Origin: Hydrangea macrophylla
Taxonomy: Eukaryota > Streptophyta > Magnoliopsida > Cornales > Hydrangeaceae
Assembly: GCA_033977485.1 (NCBI GenBank)
Contig: CM066988.1
Coordinates: forward strand, 27,880,501 to 27,944,500
DNA length: 64,000 nucleotides
Direction of reading: 5' to 3'
Positions 32,121-45,186 of this stretch are shown piece by piece. The notes beneath the pieces are model-generated. The model saw nothing but the letters and a program-made list of their open reading frames with translations, ran no database searches and was not told where the DNA came from. Each line of letters begins with the position of its first letter. The stretch's first letter is position 1. Made by a program: the position numbers and the translations under genes.

Positions 32121-34271
32121 TATCACAACCATACCGCTAACGCGGGAAAATAGGACACATGGCACGCCACCAAGGCTCATCCAATTCATTAAAAGAGTAT
32201 ACGCAGCGGAAATGAACTTCAAAACAACCTTGAGTATATAAAACTTTTGAAAACATTACTCTCCGAGTTGTAAAATCCGTATAAATTTGAAAACATCATT
32301 ATATTTCAAATCGGATGCATATATGTTAAAAGGGGCCCCAAAGGGTATCCTAAGAACTAACCAAAACCTTTTGAAAATTTCCGGAAGGTATAGAAAAAGA
32401 ATTATGGCAGGGGGCATCTTGACCGGTTGAACGACCCCATTCGACCGGTCGAATGACCTTTTAGCAGAATCCTGCACAAAGTTGCAAAATTTTGCCTAAG
32501 GCATCACCCAACCTTACATCTTTCATTCCTCCAAACAAGTTACCTTATTTTAAACTTCACAAGCTACAACATGTTATCAAAACCAAAGTTTAGATCTACT
32601 AATCTATGAATAGAAACAATAGCAGAACAAGTTAAGGCTTGTTTGGCTTGATTCACAAACCTCTATCTACAGTCCTTGAAAATCCGAATTTGACAAGTTA
32701 AGTTTACAAAACACGAATTTACAAGTTCGAACGAATTCAAAACTAACTATAAGAAGTTTGGTTACATATTACAACATTACCAAAATCCTTACAATGTTTC
32801 CAATTCAAACAAAACATGGTTCTAGCTCCATAATTTCATTATTACAACATGGGAAAGGAAACCAAAAACATAATAAAAGGTGTTCCCCGGCATTCGCACG
32901 GCCTCACTCTTCACGCTTCTTCTTGCCTTTCTTCATACCTGCAATGGAGTAAATCTCCATTGCTCAACTATATGCTGAGTGCACAATTTCTAACATATGC
33001 ATATATGACGAAACATGCTTTAATCTCATAAATCACATCCAATAGTCTCTAGGGAGAAAAATATGCATTCATCCGGTAGCGGCAAGTCCAAGCCTTAAAC
33101 CGCGATGTCAATGGCTAGTCCAAGCCTACAACCATTACATCCCCAAGTGCCCTGGCAAGTCCAAGCCTTAAACCATGCACAGTAGCCGTCGCTACTAAAA
33201 TTCTCAAACATCGAGAAGCTTACTCCGGCATGAATTTGTATAAGACCTCCCTTTGACCCACATAGACAACTCAACGTGCTCGCGTAAATTTAGACATGCT
33301 TTTCACATTTGATCGCGTGCATAATTAACGGGCTTACTATTAACACATGAATTTTGCCTGGATCTCAATTTCGTCGTCGAAATTTAAAATATGAAATTTT
33401 CCTATATAACATAGGCTATAAATTCTTACCTCGTGCAAACGTCCTATAATTTTGAGAGAACGACTAGAAGCCCGATTAAACGTCGTGTCTCTGATCCTAC
33501 ACAAATCCTTCGAGTTTACACATGTTTTCCACAAAATTCCAACATTAGGATTTTATAAAAAGTTAGCCAAACATGGCCTAATAGGTATCAAAACTTAGCC
33601 CTTACCTTGGAGAGTTCAAATATGAAGTTTGGTTGAAAACAGACGGACGAAAGATCGCCGATCGTCGTCGCAAAGCCCGTGGCAACAATTTCCCTTTTCT
33701 CTCTCCTCTCTATTTTGCAAGTTTAAAAAAAAATGAAATCTCACCCTCCTCTATTTATAGAAAAACTTCCTAACAATCTCGTTTACCACCCCGTGAGTTA
33801 TCAAAACTCCTAAATAACTCCTGAAACGTCGCGCACGTCCATCTTATGCCTTTTACGAGTAAAAACTTTAAATTTCAGAAGTTTCCGACTAAGTTTCGTT
33901 TGGGTCCAAAATTACATCCGAAAGCTAAATTCTGTGAAATCTCTACACAACCTACCTTTTATTTAACGTGACACTCACGTTCTCACCACAGTTCTCAAAA
34001 TAATATATATAATAATATCAAAATTTTTAGAATTTACTCTACACAGGTAAATTACTATTCATCAGCATACCAAAAAGTTGAATAACATTTAAATCACATA
34101 AATGTCATTTAACCATGCCAATGTAGTCTCGATTACCAAAATCCAGTGTCCTTACTGACACCATACCGTTGACTCACAGTCAACCTAATCCAATTATCAA
34201 ATATCATTGATAAATTCACAAAAATGAAATATGCATGATTAAACCATGAAATTTTTAGAACAGGTGTGACA
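32121..34271 (-). repeat. 3' LTR of the older element (about 2150 bp)
   Basis: It starts TATCACAACCATACCGC, a decayed form of TGTCACGACC, and ends GTGTGACA, followed by ACCCTCCCCACC (minus-strand polypurine tract GGTGGGGAGGGT). It contains the phrase GACCGGT...CGACCGGTCGAA at about 32420-32445 that the young LTR lacks. Confidence 0.75.
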
Positions 34272-37200
34272 ACCCTCCCCACCAAAAAGGAAGTTTGTCC
34301 CCAAACTTATACCATCTCATCAACTTACAAAGATTTCACATAAATACTTCCAACATTTGTCCCGTCACAAATCACACATTTCTACTAAGATATCACAATC
34401 TACCGAGGAAAATAAATTCTCAAGTTCTGAAGGAAAATAAATCCTCAGAGTCCCCGTCTCAATTTGATTGAAGAGTAACACCGAACCTTAGCAATACCCC
34501 GAAGTATCCTGATGAATAAAAGCATCAATACCTGAGTAGAACCAACTCCATAGTTAAACCTGACATTCAATCACATCGCGATGTCACAACGTCAACTCCC
34601 ATATACCTTCATTGTACTTGTCACATTTCATTTCTGAAACTCAAAAGTTTCATCACAATACTCAAACCCAAGGAAGCAATTCATCTCTCATTCACCTATC
34701 TTGCTTTTTGACTAAAAGTCGTTGACCCCACGTCTTAGCTGGTGAACAATCATACACGATTGTTCATCTCAAAGTGAACCAAAATTGAGTACTATCATAC
34801 ATACATACTATGTAGATGAGTCGATGCCTCAACCAACTATTTCATATACCATAGATTCAATCCCTTATCCTGCTAATTGCGAAATACTTGAAGAATGACG
34901 CACATTTTCAAATATCACTCATTTCTTATCAAATCCAAATCTTCCTTTCCTAAAGAATTCATATAACATGACATCAGTTTACACAACCATCAATTTGTCA
35001 GTAGCACGTCGCACTCGTAGTCTCTCTCTATCTCTAACAATTGTCATCATTCTATTTCGGTTTAACCAACCTCGTATTATACTTCAAATCATATATGTCT
35101 CATAAGATACTATCCAGATCCCCAACTGGCAATTTCATATCATTCTACTTCTTCGAACCCACCTGATGTCCCGAATGGCTAACACACTTGCCCCTTTATC
35201 TCTCCAATTTCGTACTCGAACTACCGTCGATTAACATAGAAGGTTGCACCTTAACATTTTGATTTAAAACTTGTAGCAAAGTCAAATATATTTCCCATTC
35301 ATGTTTTTAAAACAAATTTTTTTGAAATTTCACACAACAGTTCATCTCTTTCTCAACACATTCACAGCGAATAACATTGTTAAATCACTATTAACTGAGT
35401 CAATCAGACATGTGCCACAGAATTCATCAAAATGTATTCACATGCTTAGCACATACTTTGTTCCTGTCTCAAATCTCTGATCATTCACAATCCATTCTTA
35501 TACACATTCGTGTATATACCCCGAGTCAATCACTTTTCTGTCGGAGATCTCAATTGTAGTGTAATACATTCTCGTCTCATACCCTACTTGTCCACTATTC
35601 TTTAGTTTATCAGTCCAGGTGGATCCACTACCATCACATAGTTACTTGATTCCATAAATCTCTGGCGTTTCACTTTCACCTTACACAATTTCATACCAAT
35701 CATACTCCTGATTTCCACCCTTATTGAGTTGTATGACAACCTTTTATACTGAACATATACCCTTTGTATAGCATCTCAAGGCTTCATACCTTATTCAATG
35801 ATTTAGCATTTCATGACTCTAGTCAACCTGACTTAACTCCAATTCAGATTCTCTAATCCTTTATCTTTGCTATTCTGATCTCAAATTCACTATTCCCAAA
35901 GAACCTATTGTTCAAGCATTCATACTATCCCCGTAACCCTCTGAAGACAACTTAGTAATTCAATATTCCCAATCAAGTACCATAGTCTCATTGTGTTTGA
36001 TAAATTCCCTATGGCCTTCCAATTCATATACCCTTCGTGACAATACTCAAGGTCATCCATTCTCACTCCGGGTACTAATGTCAACCCCTTCATAACTATT
36101 GTCTTAAAGTGCTTCACACTTTATAGATCTCGTCAAATTCCTGATCGTTCAAAACTTCAATCATTCACAACCTCGGGTTATTCCAATACTTAAACTGAGA
36201 TCAAGTTCCCTTTGGACGATACTCAAGTCAACTCGTTTAGTAGCACTTTATCCAACTTACTAAGTCCAAGTGTACAACATTTTACTAACCCCTTTAGAAT
36301 TTTCCAAGTTTATAATCTGCTCACGTAGAACTCATTCATTTGACAAACACTATTGTGTTCCAAGCACTAAGTATACCATATCCTTCCTCGATACTCGTCT
36401 TCCAAACAAAAGTTTTATTTTAAAACATTTTAAACACTTTGAAATTTTCTTGGGATGAAATCCGACATCCCCAAAACACTTCAACCTTGTTGGAATCTAG
36501 GACAACCGAGATAGCATTCCACTGCATTCACCATTGTCCTATGACTGTTTCACATTCCTACTCCTATCCAATAATGTACTCAACGTACTCCCAAGTATTC
36601 ATCCCACTTCTACCATTCTTGTTCACTTTCTCATCAGATATTCATCTTCCCAATTTACACTTTCACTCTTGTAATTTGACTTACCCAAAGTCTCTTTACT
36701 CTATCCATTTCCACAGTTGCTCTTGTTCAGTATCGTAATACTTCTCATATTCCAACCTCCCGTTGACAACCACTCACTTCAAACACTCAACGTTGTTTTA
36801 CAATCATTACTATATCTTTCATTTTATTTAAAATACGATAATTAGCAAAGAAAGCATAGGTTTGACATCTTAAAAGAACTTTTCTATGACAAAACAACCC
36901 CAAGTGCAAAATGGTAATTTATAATGTATGGTTAAATTTTACACCAAAAGATATCTTTTTGAGTCTCGATTTCAATGCAAAAAACAGCGCGCAAATCTGA
37001 ATTTTCTACAAAGAGTTATGCCTATTTCCGTAAAACTCGACGAAAAATGTTTCCGAAACACTGTTTGGATTAGAGGGGTGTTCGATCGGTCGAACTTCCC
37101 TTTTCGACCTGTCCAAGTACCCCCTGGACCATATTTCTCTCTATTTAACATCCTTAAAAGTCTCCAACCTCACCAAGCATTTGGGGCTACTTCCCAACCA

Positions 37201-37560
37201 CTTTAGAACCACCAAAAAGTGCTCAAAATCATCGGAAACTCATAGAACTACACCTGGTTCATGGTTATCCACACTACAACTCATTGTAATAAGGACTTTT
37301 CTATAGGATTCCATACCAAGATCCCCTTATCTTTATGATATCCAATATTCATTTGATTTCTCTGAATCTTCTATCACATTCAATCATTCACACTTGTCCT
37401 TCACCTTAAGTCTTGTAGTCTTACGTCCTTTATTCTACTTCCTTAAGCACACCACCTCAAACGCTTAGAAAATTGCGCCTATAAAATCTTACTACTATTC
37501 ATGTCCATTCGTTTATCTTTCATCAAGCAATTCTAAGATTTCTTCTCCAACTTATGTCAT
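34272..37560. other. interior of the older element, no recognisable gene
   Basis: To about 36700 it parallels the non-coding interior of the young element. From about 36750 to 37560 the parallel ends; there are CGATCGGTCGAA and TTCGACC phrases (about 37081-37115) like those in the older LTR. No integrase pieces were found here. Confidence 0.5.
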
Positions 37561-39092
37561 TGTGGATATCGCAATTTTTCTTACCCACAACCTTAGTTTA
37601 AAACCTTTAAAAAAAAAATGATGAGTCACCACTTAATTTTTAAAAGGAAAATTAAGAAACCATTTTTAAAGGGAACCGATCTTTTTGAAACCAGAGATTA
37701 GCTAGGTTCGGGGATTATGGAATGAGAGAGGAAGGAGTCCGACAAACTAAAACACCCTCTCTCATCCTATCTCGCGATAGGCCTCTACTCTATCATCCTT
37801 TTAATCAAACTATTAATCTAAGCATGCCATCAACTAATACATAGATATAAATATACATTACACACGCATGTCAAAATAGAGTAAAATTGCTAACGACAAA
37901 ATATCATTCAAAATCAAGTAGTTCATTTAGCAAGCAACATGATATGCGAATAGAAAACTAGAGAACTTACCTGGGGTCCAGCCACGAATATTTAAACGTG
38001 CAATGCATACAAAAGTTGAAATCCTAATAAAAGGGTCTCTAATACACATATATACACATAAGACAAATTTTAATTCTAATGTGTCGCGCATGAGGTCGAA
38101 AAATCAATAAAATTAAGGAATAATTAAACTAAGGAAGAGTCGAGAGATCATACCTCATCGGCGCTACAAAACAAAGGCTAGCCCACATAATAGACAAGAT
38201 ATAAAGTTAGATGACAATCCTAGGCCTCTAGCTTAAATCTACCAAATATAATTAAATCTAAAGAATGAAACCTAATTGCAAACATCGATCCTGATGGATG
38301 AATGTATACATGAACAAGAATAAATTATGAAATACTCATTGATTTAGATCATCTAAACTTTGAATTCAAGCATTACTAATCATTTTTGAAACATGGTTTG
38401 AACCTTAACTCATGAAAATACTATTTGAGCTATTATTTGCAAAGTTTACCAAATCTATCACAATATTCTAGAAATTCCAGAGAGCAGACTAGGAATTTAA
38501 GAATTTGAAAAGTAACCTTCCAATGGTTTGATCTTGATAATATTTGGTCACAAGGTGCTTTTGCGAGTCTAGTTTCTAACCCAAAAAGAAAATCAAAGTT
38601 CCAACGGTTAGATCTTCGGGGATCAAACAAACACTAGACATGACTCAGGAATTTCTAACTCTCTGTCCAGAAGTATTGTATGATTTTTTAAAAATAGTAA
38701 ACAAATCTAAAAGATTCTAATCTTTTTAGGAGGTCTTATCAACACATTAAACGACATAAAAAAAATTATTTGGGGCTAAGGAAGCTTGATTAGGGTTCTG
38801 ATTTATTTATTTTAAAGAGGCGTTGTTGTTCTCAAATTCTGGACAGATTGTTGTTGCCTTGCAAAACTCATGACCAAACCACTTAAAACATGAAATCTCA
38901 CTAAAACAAAAAAATTGTAGTGGTAGAACTTTGATTTATAGACACTTTTCCATTGGTTTCATTTAGTTCCGATGGTTTGATGTTTAACTAAAAATTCTTG
39001 ATCAAAGGTGGTCATTGAATTCACTGCACCATTTGTCAAGTTCAACTTTATTCGTTAACCCCAACTACTAAACCGTGAAGTTGGACTTAGAC

Positions 39093-39490
39093 CAAACTAC
39101 TTCTCCTACCATTTGATGGTCATTGGAGACTAAGGACACTTAAACTTGTGGATTTTGATGAAGTATGAAGAAACTTCATAAAATTCCAAGACAAAGAATC
39201 TAAACTATGGAGATAGCCTTGGACTCAAACTACTTCTCCTACCATTTGATGGTCATTGGAGACTAAGGACACTTAAACTTGTGGATTTTGATGAAGTATG
39301 AAGAACTTCATAAAATTCCAAGATAAAGAATCTAAACCATGGAGATAGGCTTGGACTCAAACTACTTCTCCTACCATTTGATGGTCATTGGAGACTAAGG
39401 GCTATTATACTTACGGATTTTGATGAAGTATGAAGAAACTTCATAAAATCTCAAGGTCATGAATTCAAAGCATGGATGAAACTTTAGACT
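39093..39490. repeat. ~133-bp tandem repeat inside the LTR, 3 copies
   Basis: CAAACTACTTCTCCTACCAT starts at 39093, 39226 and 39358, each followed by TTGATGGTCATTGGAGACTA and a nearly identical stretch. The same ACCATTTGATGGTCATTGG core occurs in reverse orientation in the plus-strand LTRs (52280, 52577, 52718), so it belongs to the LTR family's R/U5 side. Confidence 0.85.
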
Positions 39491-40015
39491 CATTGACCCA
39501 AAACACCAATATCCGCCTTAATCTTCTCATAAATCATGAGTTTATAATAATGGTTAAGGGATTCCAAGCATAAGGATTCAAGTAAGACATTGAAAGTCTT
39601 ATGAACCCCAATAAGCAAAATCAAAAGAAAAGAAACTAAGAGTCTACATATTGTGATTAAACTTGAATGATGAAGCTAAGTAATTTAGAGTTTACCTCTA
39701 ATGATCCTCAACTCCTTGGTTGCTTCAAGACTTTTCAAAGATTAATCAAACTCTTCTTCTTGCTCTTTCTTCCAAATCCTACCAACTCATTCTACCACTC
39801 TCTTAATTTAGAAAGTTTTTGAAAGCGAATCAAAATGTGGATTCCAAAAATTCCAAATTCCCAAGTCTAAAAGTGGATCCTTTGTAATGGGATATTCACC
39901 TCTCTTATATAGGCAAATTTTGAGAGGGTATTTCAGTAAATTCACAGCAAGAAACCTTAATTTGGATGTCCTTTTAAGGGTACAAACGTACTATATCAAA
40001 GCTGACAGTCACAAA

Positions 40016-40262
40016 AATGCGGCACTCAATGAAGATGGAAGTGACACTTACTAACTGCCGGTATGGCACTCAGAGTGTGCCGGCGCGACATTTGTTGAAT
40101 GCCGTAATAGCACTTAATGAATGCCCCACAGAGGACTCCACGGACTGCCGTCTTTTTGTGAACCTTCTTTTTTCGTGGCCCTTGGTGGAACTCGTGGCAT
40201 TCTCAGAGTGCCATTCCGGCACTACATGAAGTGCCGCAACAGCAATCTGAGACTGCCACAAA
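40016..40262 (-). promoter_or_regulatory. palindromic GGCACTC units upstream of the LTR TATA box
   Basis: Units such as GGCACTCAGAGTGTGCC (40066), GGCATTCTCAGAGTGCC (about 40196) and GGCACTACATGAAGTGCC (about 40217) are scattered over about 250 bases, beginning about 105 bases upstream (minus sense) of TATA at 39904-39913. They are the decayed counterpart of the tight arrays in the 45187 and 50852 LTRs. Confidence 0.6.
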
Positions 40263-40455
40263 TGCTGTCATGTGCCGTTTTACTCTAGTTTTTTTTTCTT
40301 TTTCTCTCTTTCTTCTTCGTTTTGAATCGAAAGAGCCTTTTGAAGAGTTTGAATCACCTTTGGATGTTCTAGATTAGTCGTTCCTTGTCATCATCAGATC
40401 TTAGAGGTAACACTCCCCTAAGTTTAATGGTTCAGTTAAAATTGGGGTGTCTACA

Positions 40456-41538
40456 GTTTGCCCATTTTTTGTAGAGGTTGTGAAGCAACGCGTGTCACAA
40501 GCGAATGTCGAAACCTGTGTGAAGACAAGCCTTTGGCCAGGCAATTGAACTTTGGTAAAGACAAAATGCGTTGCAAAAAATGGTCGCACAAACAGTTCAC
40601 GGTGGTCGTACTCAACGGTGAGCTGCCTACGTATCCTTTCAGGAATCAGACCTAGATGTAGTTCAGGCTAGGGTTAAACACACATAAACACAAGTAGCCA
40701 TACGGATGAATGCACCTATCTTATCATGATGCACATGCTCATGCAATGATGACTATTGATGCGATTACATGTTCTGTAAATGATGTGATTTCGAGATTAT
40801 GCCACCTCGATGTAGCTAGATGCAATCCAAACCCTATGCTATTCAATGCTCTTGGTTATTTCGACTCCAAGATGAGTCACCTTTAGAATTTGAAGCTTCT
40901 GTAACTAACGGGTTGATCCTCTAAAAGATATGTGGCCATCTCGGTTGAACAGAAAAACATGACATTACTGGGCGATGCTTCGCGACTTAAGCCCCGGTGT
41001 CAACACGAGTTTGCTCTCTCACATATTTTCTCCAGATGATCTGTAGCCTTTTGGCCCCGTTGAATATGTTTCTCAAAATGATCCGCAGCCCTTCGACCCC
41101 ATCAGATTTGTTTTCTCAAAATGATCCACAGCCCTTCGACCCCGTCGGATGTGTTTTCTCTGAGTTTTTCAATTTTGGGAGTTCAAACAGACTCAAAATC
41201 TTTTTTGATTTTCAAAAATCAAGGGTCAAATCTGACTCAAAATCTTTTCACCTTTTCAAAGTCAAAAATCAAATAGACTCAAATTCATTCAAATTTTTAA
41301 AATCAGGAGTTGATCGGACTTAAATTCATTCAAATCTTCAAAATTAGGAGTCGTTCAGACTCAAATACATTCAAATTTTCAAAATCAGGAGTCGACTAGA
41401 CTCAAATTCTTTCAAAATTTCAAAATCAGGAGTCGCGCGACTCTGAAAATATTTTCTGGAACAAAAGTGCCAAAAGTGGGCAAAATCAAGGGGGTTTATG
41501 TTCAAATTTTGGGGTTTATTTGAATTTTGGGGGGAAAT
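40456..41538 (-). other. 3' untranslated region of the Tat-like element with tandem repeats
   Basis: Next to the LTR, 40456-40590 corresponds in reverse to 61780-61914 of the young element. A copy of the recurrent hairpin motif lies at 40621-40667. Two tandem arrays follow: about three 42-44-bp units (41035, 41079, 41121; ATGATCC-x-CAGCCCTTCGACCCC) and a longer degenerate array, GACTCAAATTC-ATTCAAA-AAAATCAGGAGTC (about 41200-41440). No gene. Confidence 0.6.
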
Positions 41539-41715
41539 CAGCGGCACTTAAACCGCCTCAACCACGGCACTTGCCTCAAAATGCGACAATCCATGAATGC
41601 CGTGCGGTACTCACGAAGTGCATTGCGGCATTTGGTGAGTGTGCCCAGTAGTTCATAGGCTGCTGTGCATAATTCCCAGAGTGCCGTTCGAAGCCGCAGA
41701 AAGTTTATACTCGAT
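41539..41715 (+). promoter_or_regulatory. promoter of the antisense PMD gene with palindromic units
   Basis: GGCACTT, GAATGCCG-TGCGGTACTC, GAAGTGCATTGCGGCATTTG, GAGTGTGCC and GAGTGCCG half-sites occur over about 150 bases and are followed by TTTATACT (about 41705), a TATA-like box about 215 bases before the ATG at 41923. The half-sites are the same as in the LTR promoters of this family. Confidence 0.5.
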
Positions 41716-41922
41716 TTTTTTTCATTTCATTTCATTCACTTCTCAATCTCTCGAAGCCGAAGTTCTCTCTGCAGATTTTTCATCTTTTCCTTACATTGAT
41801 CCTCGGGGTTCATAGGTAAGTTTCTTCCGATCAAAACTTCATTATTCCCTTTTATTTTTGTTGTTCTCTTGATTAATTCCAAGGTTTAACTCTCATTTTA
41901 ATCTTCCTTTCCTCGTCAGGTT

Positions 41923-44670
41923 ATGGCTAGCGGTTCAGGGAGCAGGAAGAAGGCCAAGTACATGGCCACCCCTCATCCTGATCCTTCATTCTTACTCCAG
42001 GACCCGGACACACACTTGTTTGCCCGAGCTTTTCAGCGAAAGGTATACACGCCTTCGCTCGCTCTTTTCTCTTCCAGTTAATCTTCCATGAATCTCGTGA
42101 ATACGGTGACATAAATTATATTCTCCCATGTGATTATGATGCATGATAAAAACTCCTCATGTCTCTCACGAATGCAATGCGACTGCCGTTCTTGTAGATC
42201 CATGTTTATTCAATTGATTTCAAAGCTTTCCATTCTTTTTTTTTCTTACCTTTTCAAAAAGCTTATGAATGCAATGCATGTCAACTCTATACATTCTTCT
42301 GTGGGTATGACTGTTATACATGTGGATTTTTCGAGGCCCACAACTAACTTTTATTCATTCATACCCACTTTCATCGCCCTTCAATCTATTTTATTATTCC
42401 TCTTTCAATCTTTCTCAAAAATCAATGAACGCAAACGCATGTCAATCAAGACTTCATACATCTCCTCATAAACACGAATTTCATGCTTACAGATTTTCAA
42501 GTGCTGCAGTCGTTCCCTTTTATTCATTCATTATTTATTTTTATATTATCCTTATCACTTTTTTATTTCTTTAATTCATTCCTTTCTTTCTTTTATTTGT
42601 TTGCTTATTGATATCAAACTTTGTAATTTTCGCTGCTTCATTCTGATGTGCTGAAAGGGCACGGTAGCTTAGCCCATGGCTGCGCATGGTACAAGGATCT
42701 CAATGAGACCGTATGGAGCTTCATAGATGCTGCAGGCTTTGGAGACTTCGTCCAGCTTTTGACGAATAGCTCCAATAAATTGAGACAGATACACGCTCTC
42801 TCCGAGCGGTGGTGGGATACCACCAACACATTCCACTTTAATTTTGGGGAGATGATGATGACCCCGCTTGATTTCTCCATGATCACTCGGATCCCCATCG
42901 GGGGGAGTGCCTCTGTTACCTGGACATGGTGACGGAGTGGAACCTGGTTGAGCCACTTTTAGGAGTCGTCCCTGAGGAGCCCTTGGTCATAGCCATATGG
43001 TTTATGGACACGTTCAAAGGCCAGCAGGGCTTTTTAGATGAGCAGATGGACCGGGGCTTTATCATGTATATGCTGGGGTGCTCTTTGCTAAGCACCAAGG
43101 GTAATCGGATCTCCGTGGTACTGGTGGGGTCCTTGGAGCATATGGGAGAGATCTATCAGTATGACTGGCTAGTGCAAGATTAGCCATCCTATACAAGCAT
43201 ATGGGGGACATTTCTTGGGATCAGCAAGTCTCCACCCGCGACTTTTGGAGGGCGTGGGAGGTATGTCTCTACTTTTTTGCTGATTCCAATTTATACCTTG
43301 CAATTTTCTTTTCGTTTCCTTATTGTAAATCTCGAAACTCATGATTTTTCTCTTTTCTTTTCTTACAGATTTGGTCCCATGAGTATTTGCACATGATGTC
43401 GCCCTAGACGCGACCAGCGGATGCCCTCATTATGCCCCAGGGACTAAAATGGGCGAAGGATCGGGTCGGGCTGAAGACTGGGGCTCATGACTTTGTCTCG
43501 TTCAGGAATTTCCTGATGAATCTATGAGAGCCACACGTTTGATGGTAGCCCTAGCTTGACGTGCTTCCTGACGCTTCCCAGGGGATACGGAAGTCGGCTG
43601 GGTACGACCCACAGAGGATTTTACTAGACGGGGCAAAGGCTCAGGAGTGGTACTTGGGAGAGAGGGTGACCAGACAGTCGCTGGAAGCCGAGTCATTCTT
43701 CGTGCCCCGTCCCCCACCTGAGTCGATGAGGACTACGGGGACCCTCCAGGGTTTTGCACTCACGGTTGCCTTGGTTGGGTCCTCTATTTAGGGTTTCGTG
43801 GAGCCTCCAGATGGGTATGCAGCTTTTCGGGCTGCCAAGCTGATGTCGAACTTCCCTCTAATGGAAGTGATTCGGGTAAGTCCCTTCTAACTTTTTAATT
43901 TCTCTTTTAGTTCTTAATCATGAGTGTACATCTCCTTATTGGATTCACTTTTTCCTTTATAGCCGGTTCTTGCTGCAGCTCGGGCTCCAGCTCTATCGCC
44001 TTGGGATTGGAGCCTTAGGACGGTCTCCTATAGCGAACAGACCATGACTACAGTTCCCAGATATCAGGCGGGTGTTCCTACCATTCCACTCCAGTATAAC
44101 CATGTCCCGCGAGATTATGCAGAGGAGGGCTTACTCTACGTTCATAGCGTGAGAGAGTGGATCTATGACCGAGAGTGGAGGGTAATCTCTAAAACATGCC
44201 TTTTGGTTTAAATTTTGCATTCTCATTCTAACATTCTAAACTTTCTTCCCTTAACTCAGGCTGAAGGGGCATAGGCTGCTGCTGATGCTCATGTGAGAGC
44301 CTTGGTAAAAACAAATGCTACTTTTTTTTTTTTACTTATACTCATTTTTATCACTTCAACTTTTAAATACGACTTGGTAGTTCGATCTGCTTTCTCTGTT
44401 CAGTAGGAACAGAATGGGGGTTTGGCCCGATAGGTAGGAGAGCTTCAGCAGTGGCTTCAGTAGTTTAGCATTAGCTTTAGCGATGCCCCTGGGGGTAGCG
44501 GTGCTGGACAAGGCGGAAGTAGCAGTGGCGGTTGAGGTGGAGGCAGAGGCGGAGCGAGCGGGACAGAGTCGGAAGAGGAGCCCCTCAGACGCGTTAAGCG
44601 TCAGACCTGAGGCTGGGGCTGGGGTTGACTTAGCCCTTCTTCTCTTTCTTTTTAGTTATGAGTGTTTTGG
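41923..44670 (+). pseudogene. plant mobile domain (PMD) gene, antisense in Tat element, decayed
   Basis: Transposon-associated plant mobile domain protein (the 'aminotransferase-like' plant mobile domain family), function in the element unknown. Exon-like blocks, judged from coding and GT/AG sites: 41923-42042 (MASGSGSRKKAKYM start), about 42655-43260, 43370-43875, 43963-44181, 44261-44306 and about 44404-44670. The PMD core reads FIDAAGFGDFVQLL, ERWWDTTNTFHFNFGEM and TPLDFSMITRIPIGG, then DISWDQQVSTRDFWRAWE. Frameshifts fall near 42915 and 43165; in-frame stops TAG and TGA occur at 43406 and near 43525-43555. Several look like C-to-T changes. It runs opposite to the element's own transcript, so its introns would not be spliced from the genomic RNA. 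The C-terminal Gly/Ser/Arg-rich tail is low complexity. Confidence 0.75.
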
Positions 44671-44699
44671 GGAGGGTTCACATACTTGGATGACTGTAT

Positions 44700-44748
<49 letters not shown>

Positions 44749-45186
44749 TTGACGGCTTTCGGACAACCGCGATAGGATAGGCATCTGTATTACTTTATTT
44801 CCTGCATACTTTCTTTTTGACGATTACGGCCAGGCTTGGTCCTGCATTTTATCTTTTTATTTATTTATTTATTTTTTTAATTTTTTTTTTCTGGTTGTGA
44901 CCATGGCTTGGTCCTGTGCTTTTATCATTATGACTTCTGCGAATACTATCACTTCTATTACCCTTTTATATGAATGAATGAATGAATGAGTGAATGTGAC
45001 CATAGCTTGGTCTTGTTGCACGTGCTGCATGATGCGCATATTTTTATTGTTTTTATTCATTTTCTGTTTGCAGGTGGGCTGAAAACATTACAAACAAACC
45101 TTGGTCAAAATAAAACCCCACATGGTACTCGGCGAGTGCCGTAGCGGCAGTCCGTGACTGCCGTATGATAATTGCTTACTGCTGTG
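44671..45186. other. spacer with microsatellites and GGCACTC units
   Basis: An (AC)n(AT)n microsatellite at about 44701-44744, an ATTTATTTATTT run near 44857, GAATGAATGAATG near 44973, and a thrice-repeated GACCATGGCTTGGTCCTG-type phrase (about 44831, 44898, 44998). At 45127-45181 are GTACTCGGCGAGTGCCG and GCAGTCCGTGACTGCC palindromes, the left half of a promoter-like array that the solo LTR now splits. No gene. Confidence 0.5.

Larger units (their letters stand above)
32121..37560 (-). mobile_element. older relative of the 20396-28722 element, partial
   Basis: A left LTR (32121-34271) and about 3.3 kb of interior are alignable by eye with the young element: same start (CGGGAAAATAGGACAC), same LTR end (GTGTGACA), same polypurine tract and shared internal blocks. 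It is clearly more diverged. The interior stops at 37560, where a Tat-like LTR begins, so the remaining part and the other LTR were probably displaced beyond the window by nested insertions. Confidence 0.75.
37561..40455 (-). repeat. 3' LTR of the Tat-like element (2895 bp)
   Basis: The plus strand begins TGTGGATATCGC and ends GGGGTGTCTACA, the reverse complements of the end and start of the plus-strand LTRs at 45187 and 50852. The polypurine tract (minus TGGGCAAAC) adjoins its right edge. A minus-strand TATA box lies at 39904-39913, and palindromic GGCACTC-type units at about 40016-40262 lie upstream of it. Confidence 0.85.

Noticed and set aside
32758..33031. Short plus-strand frames in the older LTR
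   Set aside because: Lie within LTR sequence and are not preserved in the homologous young LTR.
42669..42956. Minus-strand frame across the PMD block
   Set aside because: Shadow of the plus-strand PMD coding, which shows the conserved domain.
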